A stretch of DNA of 7,789 nucleotides from Paracoccaceae bacterium (GCA_002401945.1 NVUP01000013.1:30363-38151); one strand, 5' to 3'; shown: positions 1-6,425, counted from the stretch's first letter. Numbers and translations are program-made. The notes: generated by a model from the sequence alone, not told the origin.

Positions 1-166
1 GGCATGGCGAGGTCAGGATCAAAGTGAGGCAGCTGTGGTCCGGGCATGGGGAGTCTATGCCCAGTTCACCGACCGGCAGTCCAGCCTATACGCTGGAGAG
101 TATTGCAATCCTGACACCTGTGCTTTTCAGGTTGCAGAATCGGTACCTTGGTACCAGGGTAACTTG
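1..166. other. Upstream region with no supported gene
   Basis: No convincing coding sequence was found here. The frame of the downstream RHH-like gene is open from base 2 and offers a GTG at 35, but the residues it would add look like translated noncoding DNA and no good ribosome binding site precedes that GTG. The tail of an upstream gene beyond the window cannot be excluded. The promoter of the 167-807 gene pair probably lies here, but I could not pick convincing -35 and -10 boxes. The last 25 bases hold three tandem 8-bp units, listed separately. Confidence 0.4.
142..165 (+). repeat. Three tandem 8-bp units before the RHH-like gene, candidate operator
   Basis: Three head-to-tail octamers are seen: GGTACCTT (142-149), GGTACCAG (150-157) and GGTAACTT (158-165). 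The first two carry the self-complementary hexamer GGTACC. The array ends one base before the ATG at 167, and the AGGG used as Shine-Dalgarno (156-159) lies across units 2 and 3, so a bound protein would cover the ribosome binding site DNA. RHH repressors of the MetJ type are known to bind tandem 8-bp boxes cooperatively, and the adjacent gene encodes a putative RHH protein. That this is its operator is inference; the repeat itself is read directly. Confidence 0.45.
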
Positions 167-421
167 ATGAAAAAGATTGAACGCACCCAAACCGGTCTGA
201 GGATCGAGAAACGCATGCTCAAGGTAATGAAGGGCCTGGCGGAACATCTGGATTGCTCGCTGGCCGAAGTTGTTGAGGGCATGATCCTGCATAATTTCGA
301 AGGGAAATCGCCTTTCTCGGAGGCCACCCTCGGTAAGATTGCCCAGTTGAAACAGGTCTATGACCTGGATCTGACAGCAGCGGATGCCCACCGGCTGAGC
401 GACCATGGAGAGAACGCATGA
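167..421 (+). CDS. Small putative ribbon-helix-helix protein (84 aa)
   Basis: This encodes a short, charged, soluble protein without a signal peptide. Residues 7-13 (TQTGLRI) could form the DNA-contacting strand, residues 15-28 helix 1, D29-C30-S31 the turn, and residues 31-43 (SLAEVVEGMILHN) helix 2. This is the order and spacing of a ribbon-helix-helix (Arc/MetJ/CopG-like) domain. Residues 45-84 form an extra, probably helical, tail. The ATG at 167 is preferred because AGGG at 156-159 sits 7 nt upstream and the protein begins with the predicted strand; a GTG at 35 in the same frame lacks support. The stop overlaps the next start as ATGA (418-421), so the two genes are probably translationally coupled. 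The RHH assignment comes from pattern reading, not a profile search. No function is known to me, and a non-DNA-binding adaptor role is possible. Confidence 0.6.
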   Translation: MKKIERTQTGLRIEKRMLKVMKGLAEHLDCSLAEVVEGMILHNFEGKSPFSEATLGKIAQLKQVYDLDLTAADAHRLSDHGENA

Positions 422-807
422 CAGGATATGCACAGCAACTGGATCAATTGATTGACGGCAGTTTGGACAATACCAGCTTTGGTCACATCAATCACATTGG
501 CGTGGCGTTTGAGGCTTTGAAGAGAGAGGGATTCTTTGACGCTCTGGCAACCGTTGCCAATGGCATCACCGCAGCCGCAAATCGTGCTGGCACTCCGGAT
601 AAATTCAACGCCACCATCACCATGGCTTATATGAGCGACATCGCAGAGCGGATGGAGGCGGGCGCCTACCGGGATGCAGACAGCTTTATTGCGGCCAATC
701 CGGACCTGCTGTCTGGCTCCGTTCTGGCGCGTTACTCAAAGGGTCGTGCCCTGTCGGCGCAGGCCCGCCGTATTGCTCTGTTGCCGGATCTGGCGCAGGG
801 CGTCTGA
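418..807 (+). CDS. Conserved-looking protein of unknown function with F-x-H-x-x-H motif (129 aa)
   Basis: This is the second gene of the overlapping pair. Its ATG shares bases with the preceding TGA and has GGAGAG (407-412) 5 nt upstream. The product is a soluble, mostly helical protein with no signal peptide or membrane segment. Visible landmarks are F21-G-H23-I-N-H26-I-G-V-A near the N terminus, a central segment FNATITMAYMSDIAERM (63-79), and a C-terminal YSKGRALSAQARR...LLPD region (106-124). From memory this resembles short uncharacterised bacterial proteins that share a paired-histidine HxxH(V/I) start, a central T-x-T-x-A segment and a C-terminal AR...PD. The histidines suggest metal binding or catalysis, which is inference. 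The small RHH-like gene in front gives a toxin-antitoxin-like layout, but no known toxin motif is visible. I do not recognise a specific function. Confidence 0.7.
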   Translation: MTGYAQQLDQLIDGSLDNTSFGHINHIGVAFEALKREGFFDALATVANGITAAANRAGTPDKFNATITMAYMSDIAERMEAGAYRDADSFIAANPDLLSGSVLARYSKGRALSAQARRIALLPDLAQGV

Positions 808-824
808 GAATGTTTGCAGGCGGC

Positions 825-905
825 AAGCTGGGGGCGCTGCCCCCTCTGAAGAGCCAAAGCATTGGCGCTCCATTCACCCCCGAGGTATTTTGAACAAGAA
901 GAAGG
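825..905. repeat. Roseobacter-type intergenic repeat element with two hairpins
   Basis: Two hairpins lie in the gap between the convergent 418-807 gene and nadE. The first is GGGGGC (830-835), loop GCT, GCCCCC (839-844). The second is GAGCCAA (851-857), loop AGCA, then TTGGC (862-866) and CTC (868-870) with G867 bulged. After these comes CACCCCCGAGGTATTTTGAA (875-894) and an AAGAAGAAGG run. From memory this composite, a G-rich/C-rich hairpin followed by a CCCCCGAGGTATTTT-like string and GAAGAAG, occurs many times between genes in Rhodobacteraceae genomes. The hairpins may end transcription from one or both sides, but no long T-run follows, so classic intrinsic termination is not clear. The copy number is recalled, not measured. 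Confidence 0.55.
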
Positions 906-909
906 CAGC

Positions 910-923
910 AAAGGCGCGCCTTT
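910..923. other. Perfect 14-bp palindrome across the nadE stop codon
   Basis: AAAGGCGCGCCTTT (910-923) is a perfect palindrome and includes two bases of the nadE stop codon (TAA, complement of 922-924). In nadE mRNA it could fold as a 5-bp AAAGG/CCTTT stem with a CGCG loop, followed by pyrimidine-rich GCTGCCTTCTTCTTG. It may help end or stabilise the nadE transcript, but the lack of a proper U-tract makes an intrinsic terminator only weakly supported. Confidence 0.25.
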
Positions 924-2580
924 AGCTGGGGTCGCGCCAGCGGTTGGCGATGGGATAACGGCGATCGAGCCAGAAGGCGCGCGGGGTCAGCCGGACGCCG
1001 GGGGCGGATTGGAAGCGTTTGTACTCGCTGATGTAGAGTAGATGCTCCACCCGTTTGGCTACGTCGCGGTCGAAACCCGCGTCGACGCAATCGGCGATGG
1101 AGCCGTCACGGTCCACCAGAATATCCAGAATGGCGTCCAGCTCGGGGTAATCCGGCAGGTTGTCGCTGTCCTTTTGATCGTCGCGCAGCTCGGCACTTGG
1201 CGGCTTGTCGATCACATTGGGGCGGATCACCTCGCCTTCGGGGCCTTTCATCCAGGGGCGGTGGTTGGCATTGCGCCAGCGGCAGGTCTCGAACACCCGG
1301 GTCTTGTAGAGATCCTTGATTGGATTGTAGCCACCCGCCATGTCGCCGTAGATGGTGGCGTAGCCAACTGCGACCTCGGATTTATTGCCGGTGGTCAGCA
1401 GCATCTCGCCAAATTTGTTCGACATCGCCATCAGCAGCAACCCGCGCAGGCGGGACTGGATGTTTTCCTCGGCCAAACCCTCGTCCAGCCCGGCAAACAG
1501 TGGTGCCAGGGTGTTGGTGATGGCGCTGCGACCCTGCGCGATTGGCACATAATTGTACTGCACGCCCAGTGCCTTGGCCACCGCCTCGGCGTCTTCCAGC
1601 GATTCCGGGCTGGTAAATTCAGATGGCAGCATCACACAGCGCACGTTTTCAGCGCCCAGCGCATCCACCGCGATGGCGGCGACAATAGCGGAGTCGACAC
1701 CACCGGACAGGCCCAGCAGCACCTTGGAAAAGCCGGTTTTGCGCATGTAGTCGCGCAAGCTCTCGACCATAACGCGATAGTCCTGCTCCCATTCATCGGG
1801 CAGATGTGCCCGCTCCCCTTCGACCGCGCGCCAGCCTTCCGGAGTGCGGTCAAGGTCCAGATGGGTGATGGCTTGGTCAAACACCGGCATCTGCATCACC
1901 AGCGCGCCGCCGGGGTTGAGCACAAAGCTGCCGCCGTCAAACATCTGGTCATCCTGACCGCCAACCATGTTGAGATAGATCACCGGCAGGCCAGTCTCGA
2001 CGGTGCGGGCCACCATATGGTTCAGCCGCACTTCCATCTTGTTGCGATAATATGGCGAGCCATTGGGGATTAGCAGAAATTCGGCGCCAGTTTCTTCCAG
2101 CGTCTCAGCGACGTCTTCGTGCCAGCCATCCTCGCAAATTGGGCTGCCAATGCGGGTATCACCGACAACATAGGGGCCACCGAGGGGCCCGACATCGAAG
2201 ATGCGAACCTCGTCAAACACGGTTTCATTGGGCAGGTGGTGTTTCAAAACCCGGCTGGCGATCTTGCCGTCCTTAAGGATCAGATAGGCATTGTAGAGAT
2301 GACCACCCTCGACCCAAGGCCCGCCGATTGCCAGCGCCGGACCGTCGGCACAGGCGATAGCCAAAGCCTCCAGCTCGGCGATCGCGGCCTGCTGAAAGGC
2401 GGGCTTCATCACCAAATCCTGGGTATTATAGCCGGTGATGAACATTTCCGGCAGTGCCACCAGATCGGCACCAGCATCACACCCCTGTTGCCAGGCTTGC
2501 CGCGCCAGGGCGGCATTGCCCGCCAGATCCCCCACAGTTGGGTTCAACTGCGCCAAGGTCACGCGGAAACGATCGGCCAT
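922..2580 (-). CDS. nadE: Glutamine-dependent NAD+ synthetase
   Basis: This enzyme makes NAD+ from nicotinic acid adenine dinucleotide, ATP and glutamine (EC 6.3.5.1) in the cytoplasm, the last step of NAD biosynthesis. The 552-aa product has both expected domains. The N-terminal nitrilase-type glutaminase (about 5-265) carries the Glu-Lys-Cys triad: E45 in LPEMF, K113 in LKHHLPN and C149 in PICEDGW. The C-terminal ATP pyrophosphatase domain (about 270-552) has the P-loop SGGVDS (292-297), ENIQSR (372-377), TTGNKSE (396-402) and YGDMAGG (411-417). The C terminus RYPIANRWRDPS is typical of alphaproteobacterial members and the length is usual for the two-domain form. The ATG at 2578-2580 has AAGGA about 10 nt upstream. 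The gene faces away from the MORN gene, so the two share a 164-bp promoter region. Nothing suggests truncation; all catalytic residues are present. Confidence 0.97.
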   Translation of the reverse strand: MADRFRVTLAQLNPTVGDLAGNAALARQAWQQGCDAGADLVALPEMFITGYNTQDLVMKPAFQQAAIAELEALAIACADGPALAIGGPWVEGGHLYNAYLILKDGKIASRVLKHHLPNETVFDEVRIFDVGPLGGPYVVGDTRIGSPICEDGWHEDVAETLEETGAEFLLIPNGSPYYRNKMEVRLNHMVARTVETGLPVIYLNMVGGQDDQMFDGGSFVLNPGGALVMQMPVFDQAITHLDLDRTPEGWRAVEGERAHLPDEWEQDYRVMVESLRDYMRKTGFSKVLLGLSGGVDSAIVAAIAVDALGAENVRCVMLPSEFTSPESLEDAEAVAKALGVQYNYVPIAQGRSAITNTLAPLFAGLDEGLAEENIQSRLRGLLLMAMSNKFGEMLLTTGNKSEVAVGYATIYGDMAGGYNPIKDLYKTRVFETCRWRNANHRPWMKGPEGEVIRPNVIDKPPSAELRDDQKDSDNLPDYPELDAILDILVDRDGSIADCVDAGFDRDVAKRVEHLLYISEYKRFQSAPGVRLTPRAFWLDRRYPIANRWRDPS

Positions 2581-2744
2581 GTTGCTCTAGTCCTTTGAAA
2601 ATCCTCTCCAGCCATTTAGCAGATCTTGCATCAAGGGAAAGAGAGCTAACGCAAAAGACATTGCGACAATCCACCGGCTCGCCTAGTTTCAAAACAGACT
2701 GCGGCGGTGCTGCGGCACTGGATTTAGAGCAGACAGAGGTTCCC
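2581..2744. promoter_or_regulatory. Divergent promoter region between nadE and the MORN gene
   Basis: The two genes point away from each other, so both promoters should lie here. On the + strand TTGCGA (2661-2666), a 17-bp spacer and TAGTTT (2684-2689) form a weak sigma70-like pair for the MORN gene, leaving a leader of about 50 nt; AGAGG (2735-2739) is its Shine-Dalgarno, 5 nt from the ATG. On the - strand AAGGA lies about 10 nt before the nadE ATG, and no good boxes were found. No clear operator palindrome or riboswitch was seen. Confidence 0.35.
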
Positions 2745-4202
2745 ATGACCCGATTTGGCAGCATACTCGCATTTTCCGTCGCCCTGACGCTGGGCTCGAT
2801 GGCACTGGCGCAGGAAGGCCAGGTGATTTCGACTCAGGACGAAATCGGCGGCGTTTACGAAGGCACCTTTCGGGGCGGCTTGCAGCATGGCAGCGGCACC
2901 TACCGGCTGCCCAACGGCTATGAGTATTCCGGCGATTGGGTGGATGGTGAAATCATCGGCCAGGGTGTTGCCCGTTTCCCCAACGGATCGGTCTACGAAG
3001 GGGCCTTTGCCCAGGGGAAACCGGAGGGGAAGGGCAAGATCACCTTCTCGGACGGCGGCACCTATGAGGGCGACTGGGTGGATGGGACCATCAATGGTCA
3101 GGGTATTGTCATCTATGCCAACGGCGCCCGCTATCAGGGTGGCTTTGTGAATGCTCAGCACAATGGCCACGGGGTGATGCAAAATCCCGGCGGGTATGAA
3201 TACAATGGCGATTGGGTGGACGGCAAGAAGCAGGGCAAGGCCACCATCAGCTATTCCAATGGCGCTGTCTATGTGGGTGACGTGCTGAACGGCAAGCTGC
3301 ATGGTCAGGGCAAGCTGACCCTGCCCGACGGGCTAATTTATGACGGTGAATGGGCGGATGACCAGATGCATGGCACCGGCCTGCTGACCCAGCCCAACGG
3401 TGATATCTACGAGGGCCCATTAGAGGCCGGAAGACGCCAAGGCCAGGGCCGCCTGACCTATGCCAATGGCGATATCTACGCGGGAAATTTCAGCTCCGAT
3501 CTGCGCGACGGTCAGGGCACCTTTACCGGCACCGACGGCTATATCTACACCGGCGCCTGGCTGGGCGGGCAGATTGAAGGCGACGGCCATGTGACCTATC
3601 CAGACGGGTCGATCTATGAGGGTCAATTCCGCACCGATCTGGCGGATGGTCAGGGCAAAATCACCTATCCAGATGGATCGACTTACGAAGGCAACTGGAT
3701 TGCCGGCGTCATCGACGGTGAAGGCACCGCCACCTATCCCAACGGCGTGGTCTACACTGGCGCCTTCAAGAACGCCAAAAACCACGGTCAGGGCCTTATG
3801 ACCTACACCGACGGCTATCGCTATGATGGCGGCTGGCAGAACGGGCTGCGCCATGGTCAAGCCACGGTCACCTATGCGGACAAATCCACCTACACTGGTG
3901 CATTTTCCGAAGGTCAGCGCCATGGCCGCGGCAAGATCGAGATGCAGGACGGCTTCAAATACGAGGGCGACTGGCAACAAGGCAAGATCAGCGGCCAGGG
4001 TGTTGCCACCTATGTCAACGGCGATATCTATGAGGGGCATTTCCTGAACAGCAAACGTCAAGGTGCGGGCACTATGCGCTATGCCAGCGGCCAACAGGCC
4101 AGCGGCAGTTGGGACAATGGCGCGTTGGGGTTTGAGCCCGCCGATGCGGCGGCAACTGGCACAGGAACGACTGAAACCGGTGCAGGTGACGCTGGCAACT
4201 AA
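2745..4202 (+). CDS. Exported MORN-repeat protein (485 aa, 18 repeats)
   Basis: Residues 1-22 form a signal peptide: a short basic start (MTR), a hydrophobic core (about 7-19) and an Ala-Leu-Ala signal peptidase site before Q23. The mature protein should therefore be periplasmic or surface-exposed. Residues 37-450 are 18 consecutive MORN repeats of exactly 23 residues with consensus YxGxW/FxxGxxxGxGxxxYxNG. A 19th, decayed repeat begins at 451 (QASGSWDNG) and runs into a Thr/Gly/Ala-rich tail (about 466-485). MORN repeats form an elongated beta-hairpin sheet and serve as scaffolds; in eukaryotes some were linked to lipid binding, which is debated. There is no enzymatic domain, lipobox or membrane anchor. 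The ATG at 2745 is chosen for its Shine-Dalgarno and for starting exactly at a signal peptide; the frame stays open further upstream but that part runs antisense into nadE. The gene appears monocistronic. Its function is unknown; a cell-envelope scaffold is a guess. Confidence 0.92.
   Translation: MTRFGSILAFSVALTLGSMALAQEGQVISTQDEIGGVYEGTFRGGLQHGSGTYRLPNGYEYSGDWVDGEIIGQGVARFPNGSVYEGAFAQGKPEGKGKITFSDGGTYEGDWVDGTINGQGIVIYANGARYQGGFVNAQHNGHGVMQNPGGYEYNGDWVDGKKQGKATISYSNGAVYVGDVLNGKLHGQGKLTLPDGLIYDGEWADDQMHGTGLLTQPNGDIYEGPLEAGRRQGQGRLTYANGDIYAGNFSSDLRDGQGTFTGTDGYIYTGAWLGGQIEGDGHVTYPDGSIYEGQFRTDLADGQGKITYPDGSTYEGNWIAGVIDGEGTATYPNGVVYTGAFKNAKNHGQGLMTYTDGYRYDGGWQNGLRHGQATVTYADKSTYTGAFSEGQRHGRGKIEMQDGFKYEGDWQQGKISGQGVATYVNGDIYEGHFLNSKRQGAGTMRYASGQQASGSWDNGALGFEPADAAATGTGTTETGAGDAGN
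2853..4094 (+). repeat. 69-bp tandem repeat array encoding 18 MORN units
   Basis: The DNA has a strict 69-bp period over 18 units with no partial unit inside. Units 2, 4 and 6 encode the same GDWVDG core with near-identical DNA, a sign of past duplication of 138-bp pairs. Most copies have diverged elsewhere, with many synonymous differences, so the array is old. Position 5 of the units alternates Phe and Trp (F at 1, 3, 5; W at 2, 4, 6, 8; then F at 10, 12, 14, 16, 18 and W at 11, 13, 15, 17, 19). The alternation changes phase at units 9/10, near 3474. Confidence 0.85.
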
Positions 4203-4265
4203 ACCAGCGTCGGATGGTGCCTGCGAGCACGCACCCCACACCAAATTCAACCACTCATCCGGGAT

Positions 4266-4931
4266 CTAGCCGATCTGGATGTGGCGGAGGTGGTCTGGTA
4301 TTTTCAAACCTTGCATATTTGCGGGATCCGGTTCGGCAGACTGCAACTGCAGTGACATTGGCACCACGCCGGCCCAGATTGGCAGATCGTAATCCGCCTC
4401 GTCATCCTTGGGCGCCCCACTGCGGATCTTGGCCGAGGCCTCCTCAATGGGGATGCGCAGAACCGCCGTGGCCTTGATCTCTGTTTCGGTAATTGGGCGC
4501 AGCCTCTCCCAGCGGCCCGGAAACAGACCCTCGGTCATCGCCTTTAGCCGCGCCTGTTTGGCGGCTGGATCAGTCACTTTCTCGGCCCGTCCAAAAACCA
4601 TTGCCGAGCGAAAATTCACCGAATGGTGAAACGCCGAGCGGGCCAGCACATAGCCATCCAACAAGGTCACAGTTATGCAGACCTCGGCGCCCTCCATCGC
4701 TCGGAGAGCCCGGCTGGCCGAGGAGCCGTGCCAATAGAGGTGATCGCCCTCGCGCCACTGCAGGGTTGGCAACACCGAGGGCCGCCCGTCGATCTGGTAG
4801 CCAATATGACCCAAGGGCATCGCATCCAGCACACCATAGAGCGTGTCACGGTCATAAGCACCGCGTTCGTGGGCGCGGCGCAGGCGGCTGCGGTCCGTTT
4901 TTAAATCGGTGTCTTGTGGGGTCTGGGTCAT
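4266..4931 (-). CDS. Pyridoxamine 5'-phosphate oxidase family protein (FMN-binding split barrel)
   Basis: The 221-aa protein shows the conserved string of the PNPOx-like/NimA-like split-barrel family: AYDRDTLYGVLDA (25-37), GHIGY (41-45), LYWHGSSASRAL (65-76), the highly typical VCITVTLLDGYVLARSAFHH (84-103), FPGRW (137-141) and WAGVVP (186-191). Such proteins bind FMN or another flavin through the barrel and the HG...SR loop; members include true PNP oxidases, nitroimidazole-resistance proteins and many of unknown substrate. It lacks the features needed to call it PdxH. It is cytoplasmic. The ATG at 4929-4931 is chosen over an in-frame GTG at 4947-4949 (6 residues longer), which has no ribosome binding site. 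It diverges from a MocR/PdxR-type regulator, and the spacing suggests regulation by it. It probably works in vitamin B6, amine or nitro-compound chemistry; the exact reaction is not readable. Confidence 0.87.
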   Translation of the reverse strand: MTQTPQDTDLKTDRSRLRRAHERGAYDRDTLYGVLDAMPLGHIGYQIDGRPSVLPTLQWREGDHLYWHGSSASRALRAMEGAEVCITVTLLDGYVLARSAFHHSVNFRSAMVFGRAEKVTDPAAKQARLKAMTEGLFPGRWERLRPITETEIKATAVLRIPIEEASAKIRSGAPKDDEADYDLPIWAGVVPMSLQLQSAEPDPANMQGLKIPDHLRHIQIG

Positions 4932-4932
4932 C

Positions 4933-4969
4933 TGACAGGTCTCATTCACAGTGATTTCAGGCTTGACAG
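4933..4969. promoter_or_regulatory. Candidate MocR binding region: two TGACAG direct repeats
   Basis: TGACAG occurs at 4933-4938 and 4964-4969, offset by 31 bp or about three helical turns, between the divergent split-barrel gene and the MocR gene. MocR regulators such as GabR and PdxR are known to bind pairs of spaced direct repeats as dimers. The second copy overlaps the -35 box of the regulator gene, and the first lies beside the start of the split-barrel gene. A separate inverted pair, TCAGGC (4957-4962) and GCCTGA (4984-4989), also lies here. Assigning either as the operator is inference. Confidence 0.3.
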
Positions 4970-4992
4970 TTAGCCCCGGTTTGGCCTGATAT
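4963..4992 (+). promoter_or_regulatory. Candidate sigma70-like promoter of the MocR gene
   Basis: A perfect TTGACA -35 box (4963-4968) is followed by an 18-bp spacer and TGATAT (4987-4992); GATATT one base later is an alternative. Transcription would start near 5000, leaving a short leader before the ATG at 5029. The -35 box is strong and the -10 box is weak. Its overlap with one TGACAG repeat fits autoregulation. Confidence 0.4.
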
Positions 4993-5028
4993 TAAGCTCC
5001 ACTTTTTGAATATTTGAGCAGACCAATC

Positions 5029-6417
5029 ATGGCTGACCTAGCCCATCTATTGTCCCCGACTGACCCAGCTCCGCGATATGCGCAGATTGGCGGCGGGTTA
5101 CGGGCACAGATTACCAACGGCCAACTGGCACCGGGAACACGGTTGCCAGCCTCGCGCGCTTTGGCGCAGGATCTGGGGGTGTCGCGGTCAACCGTGGTCA
5201 CCGCCTATGACCAGCTGGTGGCCGAAGGCTATCTGGAGGCGCGGCAGGGAGCGGGAATATTTGTCTGCGACATCGCTGCGATCACCACGCCTGACGCCAA
5301 GCCGTCATTAAGACCTGCTACTCCACTGCCTCACACAGGATTGCTGGCACCAGGAGCCCCAGACCCTGACATTCTCCCGATCCAGCCCTGGGCACGCTGT
5401 GTTGCTCGGGTTGCCCGCAACACGCCGCGCGCGCTGGTACATCAGGAGGATCTGTTTGGCGATCCCGAGTTGCGGCGTGAGATTGCCGCTTATGCCGGGC
5501 GCTGGCGCGGCATCACTGCGGCGGCGGATCAGGTCATGGTCACCAGTGGCGCCAGTGCCGGGTTGGAACTGGCAATGGCGCTGCTGGTCAGCGACGGCTG
5601 CCTGACGCTGGAGACCCCCGGATATAGCCCCACTCAACGTTTTGCCGCAGACCGCAAGTGGCAGGTCAATTGGATGACGGTCGGACCACAGGGCGCGGCT
5701 CTGCCGGCGCAGCCGTCACAGGTGACTGTGCTGACCCCATCGCATCAGTTTCCGCTGGGTGGTGGTCTACCAGTTCCGGTGCGACAGGCGTTTTTGCAGG
5801 CCGCCGCCGATGGTGACGGCTGGATCATCGAGGATGATTTTGACAGCGAGTTTCGCTATGCCGGGCAGCCGGTCCCGGCTATGGCTGCACTGGATCATAA
5901 TGGCCGCTGTATTTATGTGGGCACCTTCTCCAAAACCTTTTCCCATGCCTTGCGATTGGGCTACCTGATTTTGCCACCGGGATTGGTTGGCCGCTTTCGC
6001 GATGCCCTTACCCACCCTGGCAGCAGTGCCCCGGTCACAGCACAACGGCCGCTGGCCGAATTTATGGCTTCGGGGCAATATGATCGGCATATCCGTCGGG
6101 CTCGAAGGCTCTATGCCCTGCGCTACGCTGCTGCGGCAGATGCTCTGGCAGGTTGGTCCACCGAGTTTGGCTGGTTCCAAAGACATGATGCAGGTATGCA
6201 AATTGCCTTTCACCTGGCGCCCCCCCTGCCCGACCATGCCCTGGCGCGTGCCGCACAATCCGCAGGGTTTGCCGTTCGCCCGTTATCGAGTTGCGACCCA
6301 AGCGGCCTGGCGCAGGGCCTGCTGATCGGATTCTGCCAATCGCAACCCGATGAAATTGCCGGACAGATCGAGACCCTGCGTCTGATTATTCAGGGTTACC
6401 AAGAAACCAGCGGTTGA
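5029..6417 (+). CDS. MocR/PdxR-type regulator (GntR winged helix fused to aminotransferase domain)
   Basis: The 462-aa product has a GntR-type winged helix at about 13-80: RYAQIGGGLRAQI, LPASRALAQDLGVSRSTVVTAYDQL (39-63), EGYLEARQGAGIFV (66-79). A linker leads to a fold-type-I aminotransferase-like domain (about 110-460). Its PLP landmarks are TSGASAGLEL (172-181), the TPSHQFPLGG loop (236-245), EDDFDSEFRY (268-277, the Asp that contacts the pyridine nitrogen) and TFSKTFSHALRLGYL with the Schiff-base Lys302. Family members use PLP, or PLP with an amino acid, as effector, and act as activators or repressors of nearby genes. The ATG at 5029 is chosen; an upstream in-frame TTG at 5014 adds five residues and no better ribosome binding site. 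The divergent neighbour is a split-barrel flavoprotein, the likely target. Known relatives are PdxR, GabR and TauR, but neither pdx, gab nor tau genes are in view, so no symbol is given. Confidence 0.92.
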   Translation: MADLAHLLSPTDPAPRYAQIGGGLRAQITNGQLAPGTRLPASRALAQDLGVSRSTVVTAYDQLVAEGYLEARQGAGIFVCDIAAITTPDAKPSLRPATPLPHTGLLAPGAPDPDILPIQPWARCVARVARNTPRALVHQEDLFGDPELRREIAAYAGRWRGITAAADQVMVTSGASAGLELAMALLVSDGCLTLETPGYSPTQRFAADRKWQVNWMTVGPQGAALPAQPSQVTVLTPSHQFPLGGGLPVPVRQAFLQAAADGDGWIIEDDFDSEFRYAGQPVPAMAALDHNGRCIYVGTFSKTFSHALRLGYLILPPGLVGRFRDALTHPGSSAPVTAQRPLAEFMASGQYDRHIRRARRLYALRYAAAADALAGWSTEFGWFQRHDAGMQIAFHLAPPLPDHALARAAQSAGFAVRPLSSCDPSGLAQGLLIGFCQSQPDEIAGQIETLRLIIQGYQETSG

Positions 6418-6425
6418 GGTTTTTT
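6401..6425 (+). terminator. Possible rho-independent terminator after the MocR gene
   Basis: AAGAAACC (6401-6408) can pair with GGTTTTTT (6418-6425), seven Watson-Crick pairs and one G-U, around a 9-nt loop, with the T-run as part of the stem. A shorter AACC/GGTT stem (6405-6408, 6412-6415) followed by six T is an alternative. The structure overlaps the stop codon at 6415-6417. It is AT-rich and weak, so the call is tentative. The gap 6426-6518 to the TetR stop shows nothing else. Confidence 0.35.

Noticed and set aside
35..166. GTG-started N-terminal extension of the RHH-like protein
   Set aside because: There is no ribosome binding site, the composition is unlike a protein, and the ATG at 167 starts just before the predicted RHH strand. 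Homologue alignment would settle it.
167..807. Calling the gene pair a toxin-antitoxin system
   Set aside because: Only the small-gene-first, overlapping layout supports it. The second protein shows no known toxin fold or motif, so the label would be invention.
1042..2073. 343-codon open frame on the + strand
   Set aside because: It lies wholly antisense to nadE, whose catalytic motifs are intact; the translation is His/Gly/Val-rich and resembles no protein. It is a by-product of nadE codon use.
2454..2744. 97-codon upstream extension of the MORN frame
   Set aside because: It runs antisense into nadE, whereas the ATG at 2745 has a proper Shine-Dalgarno and begins exactly with a signal peptide.
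4216..4235. GGTGC...GCACC inverted repeat between the MORN and split-barrel genes
   Set aside because: The arms are only 5 bp, the loop is 10 nt and no T-run follows on either strand, so it is not supported as a terminator.
3420..4250. 276-codon open frame on the - strand, repetitive translation
   Set aside because: It is the antisense image of the 69-bp MORN units; its repeats follow the same period and there is no ribosome binding site.
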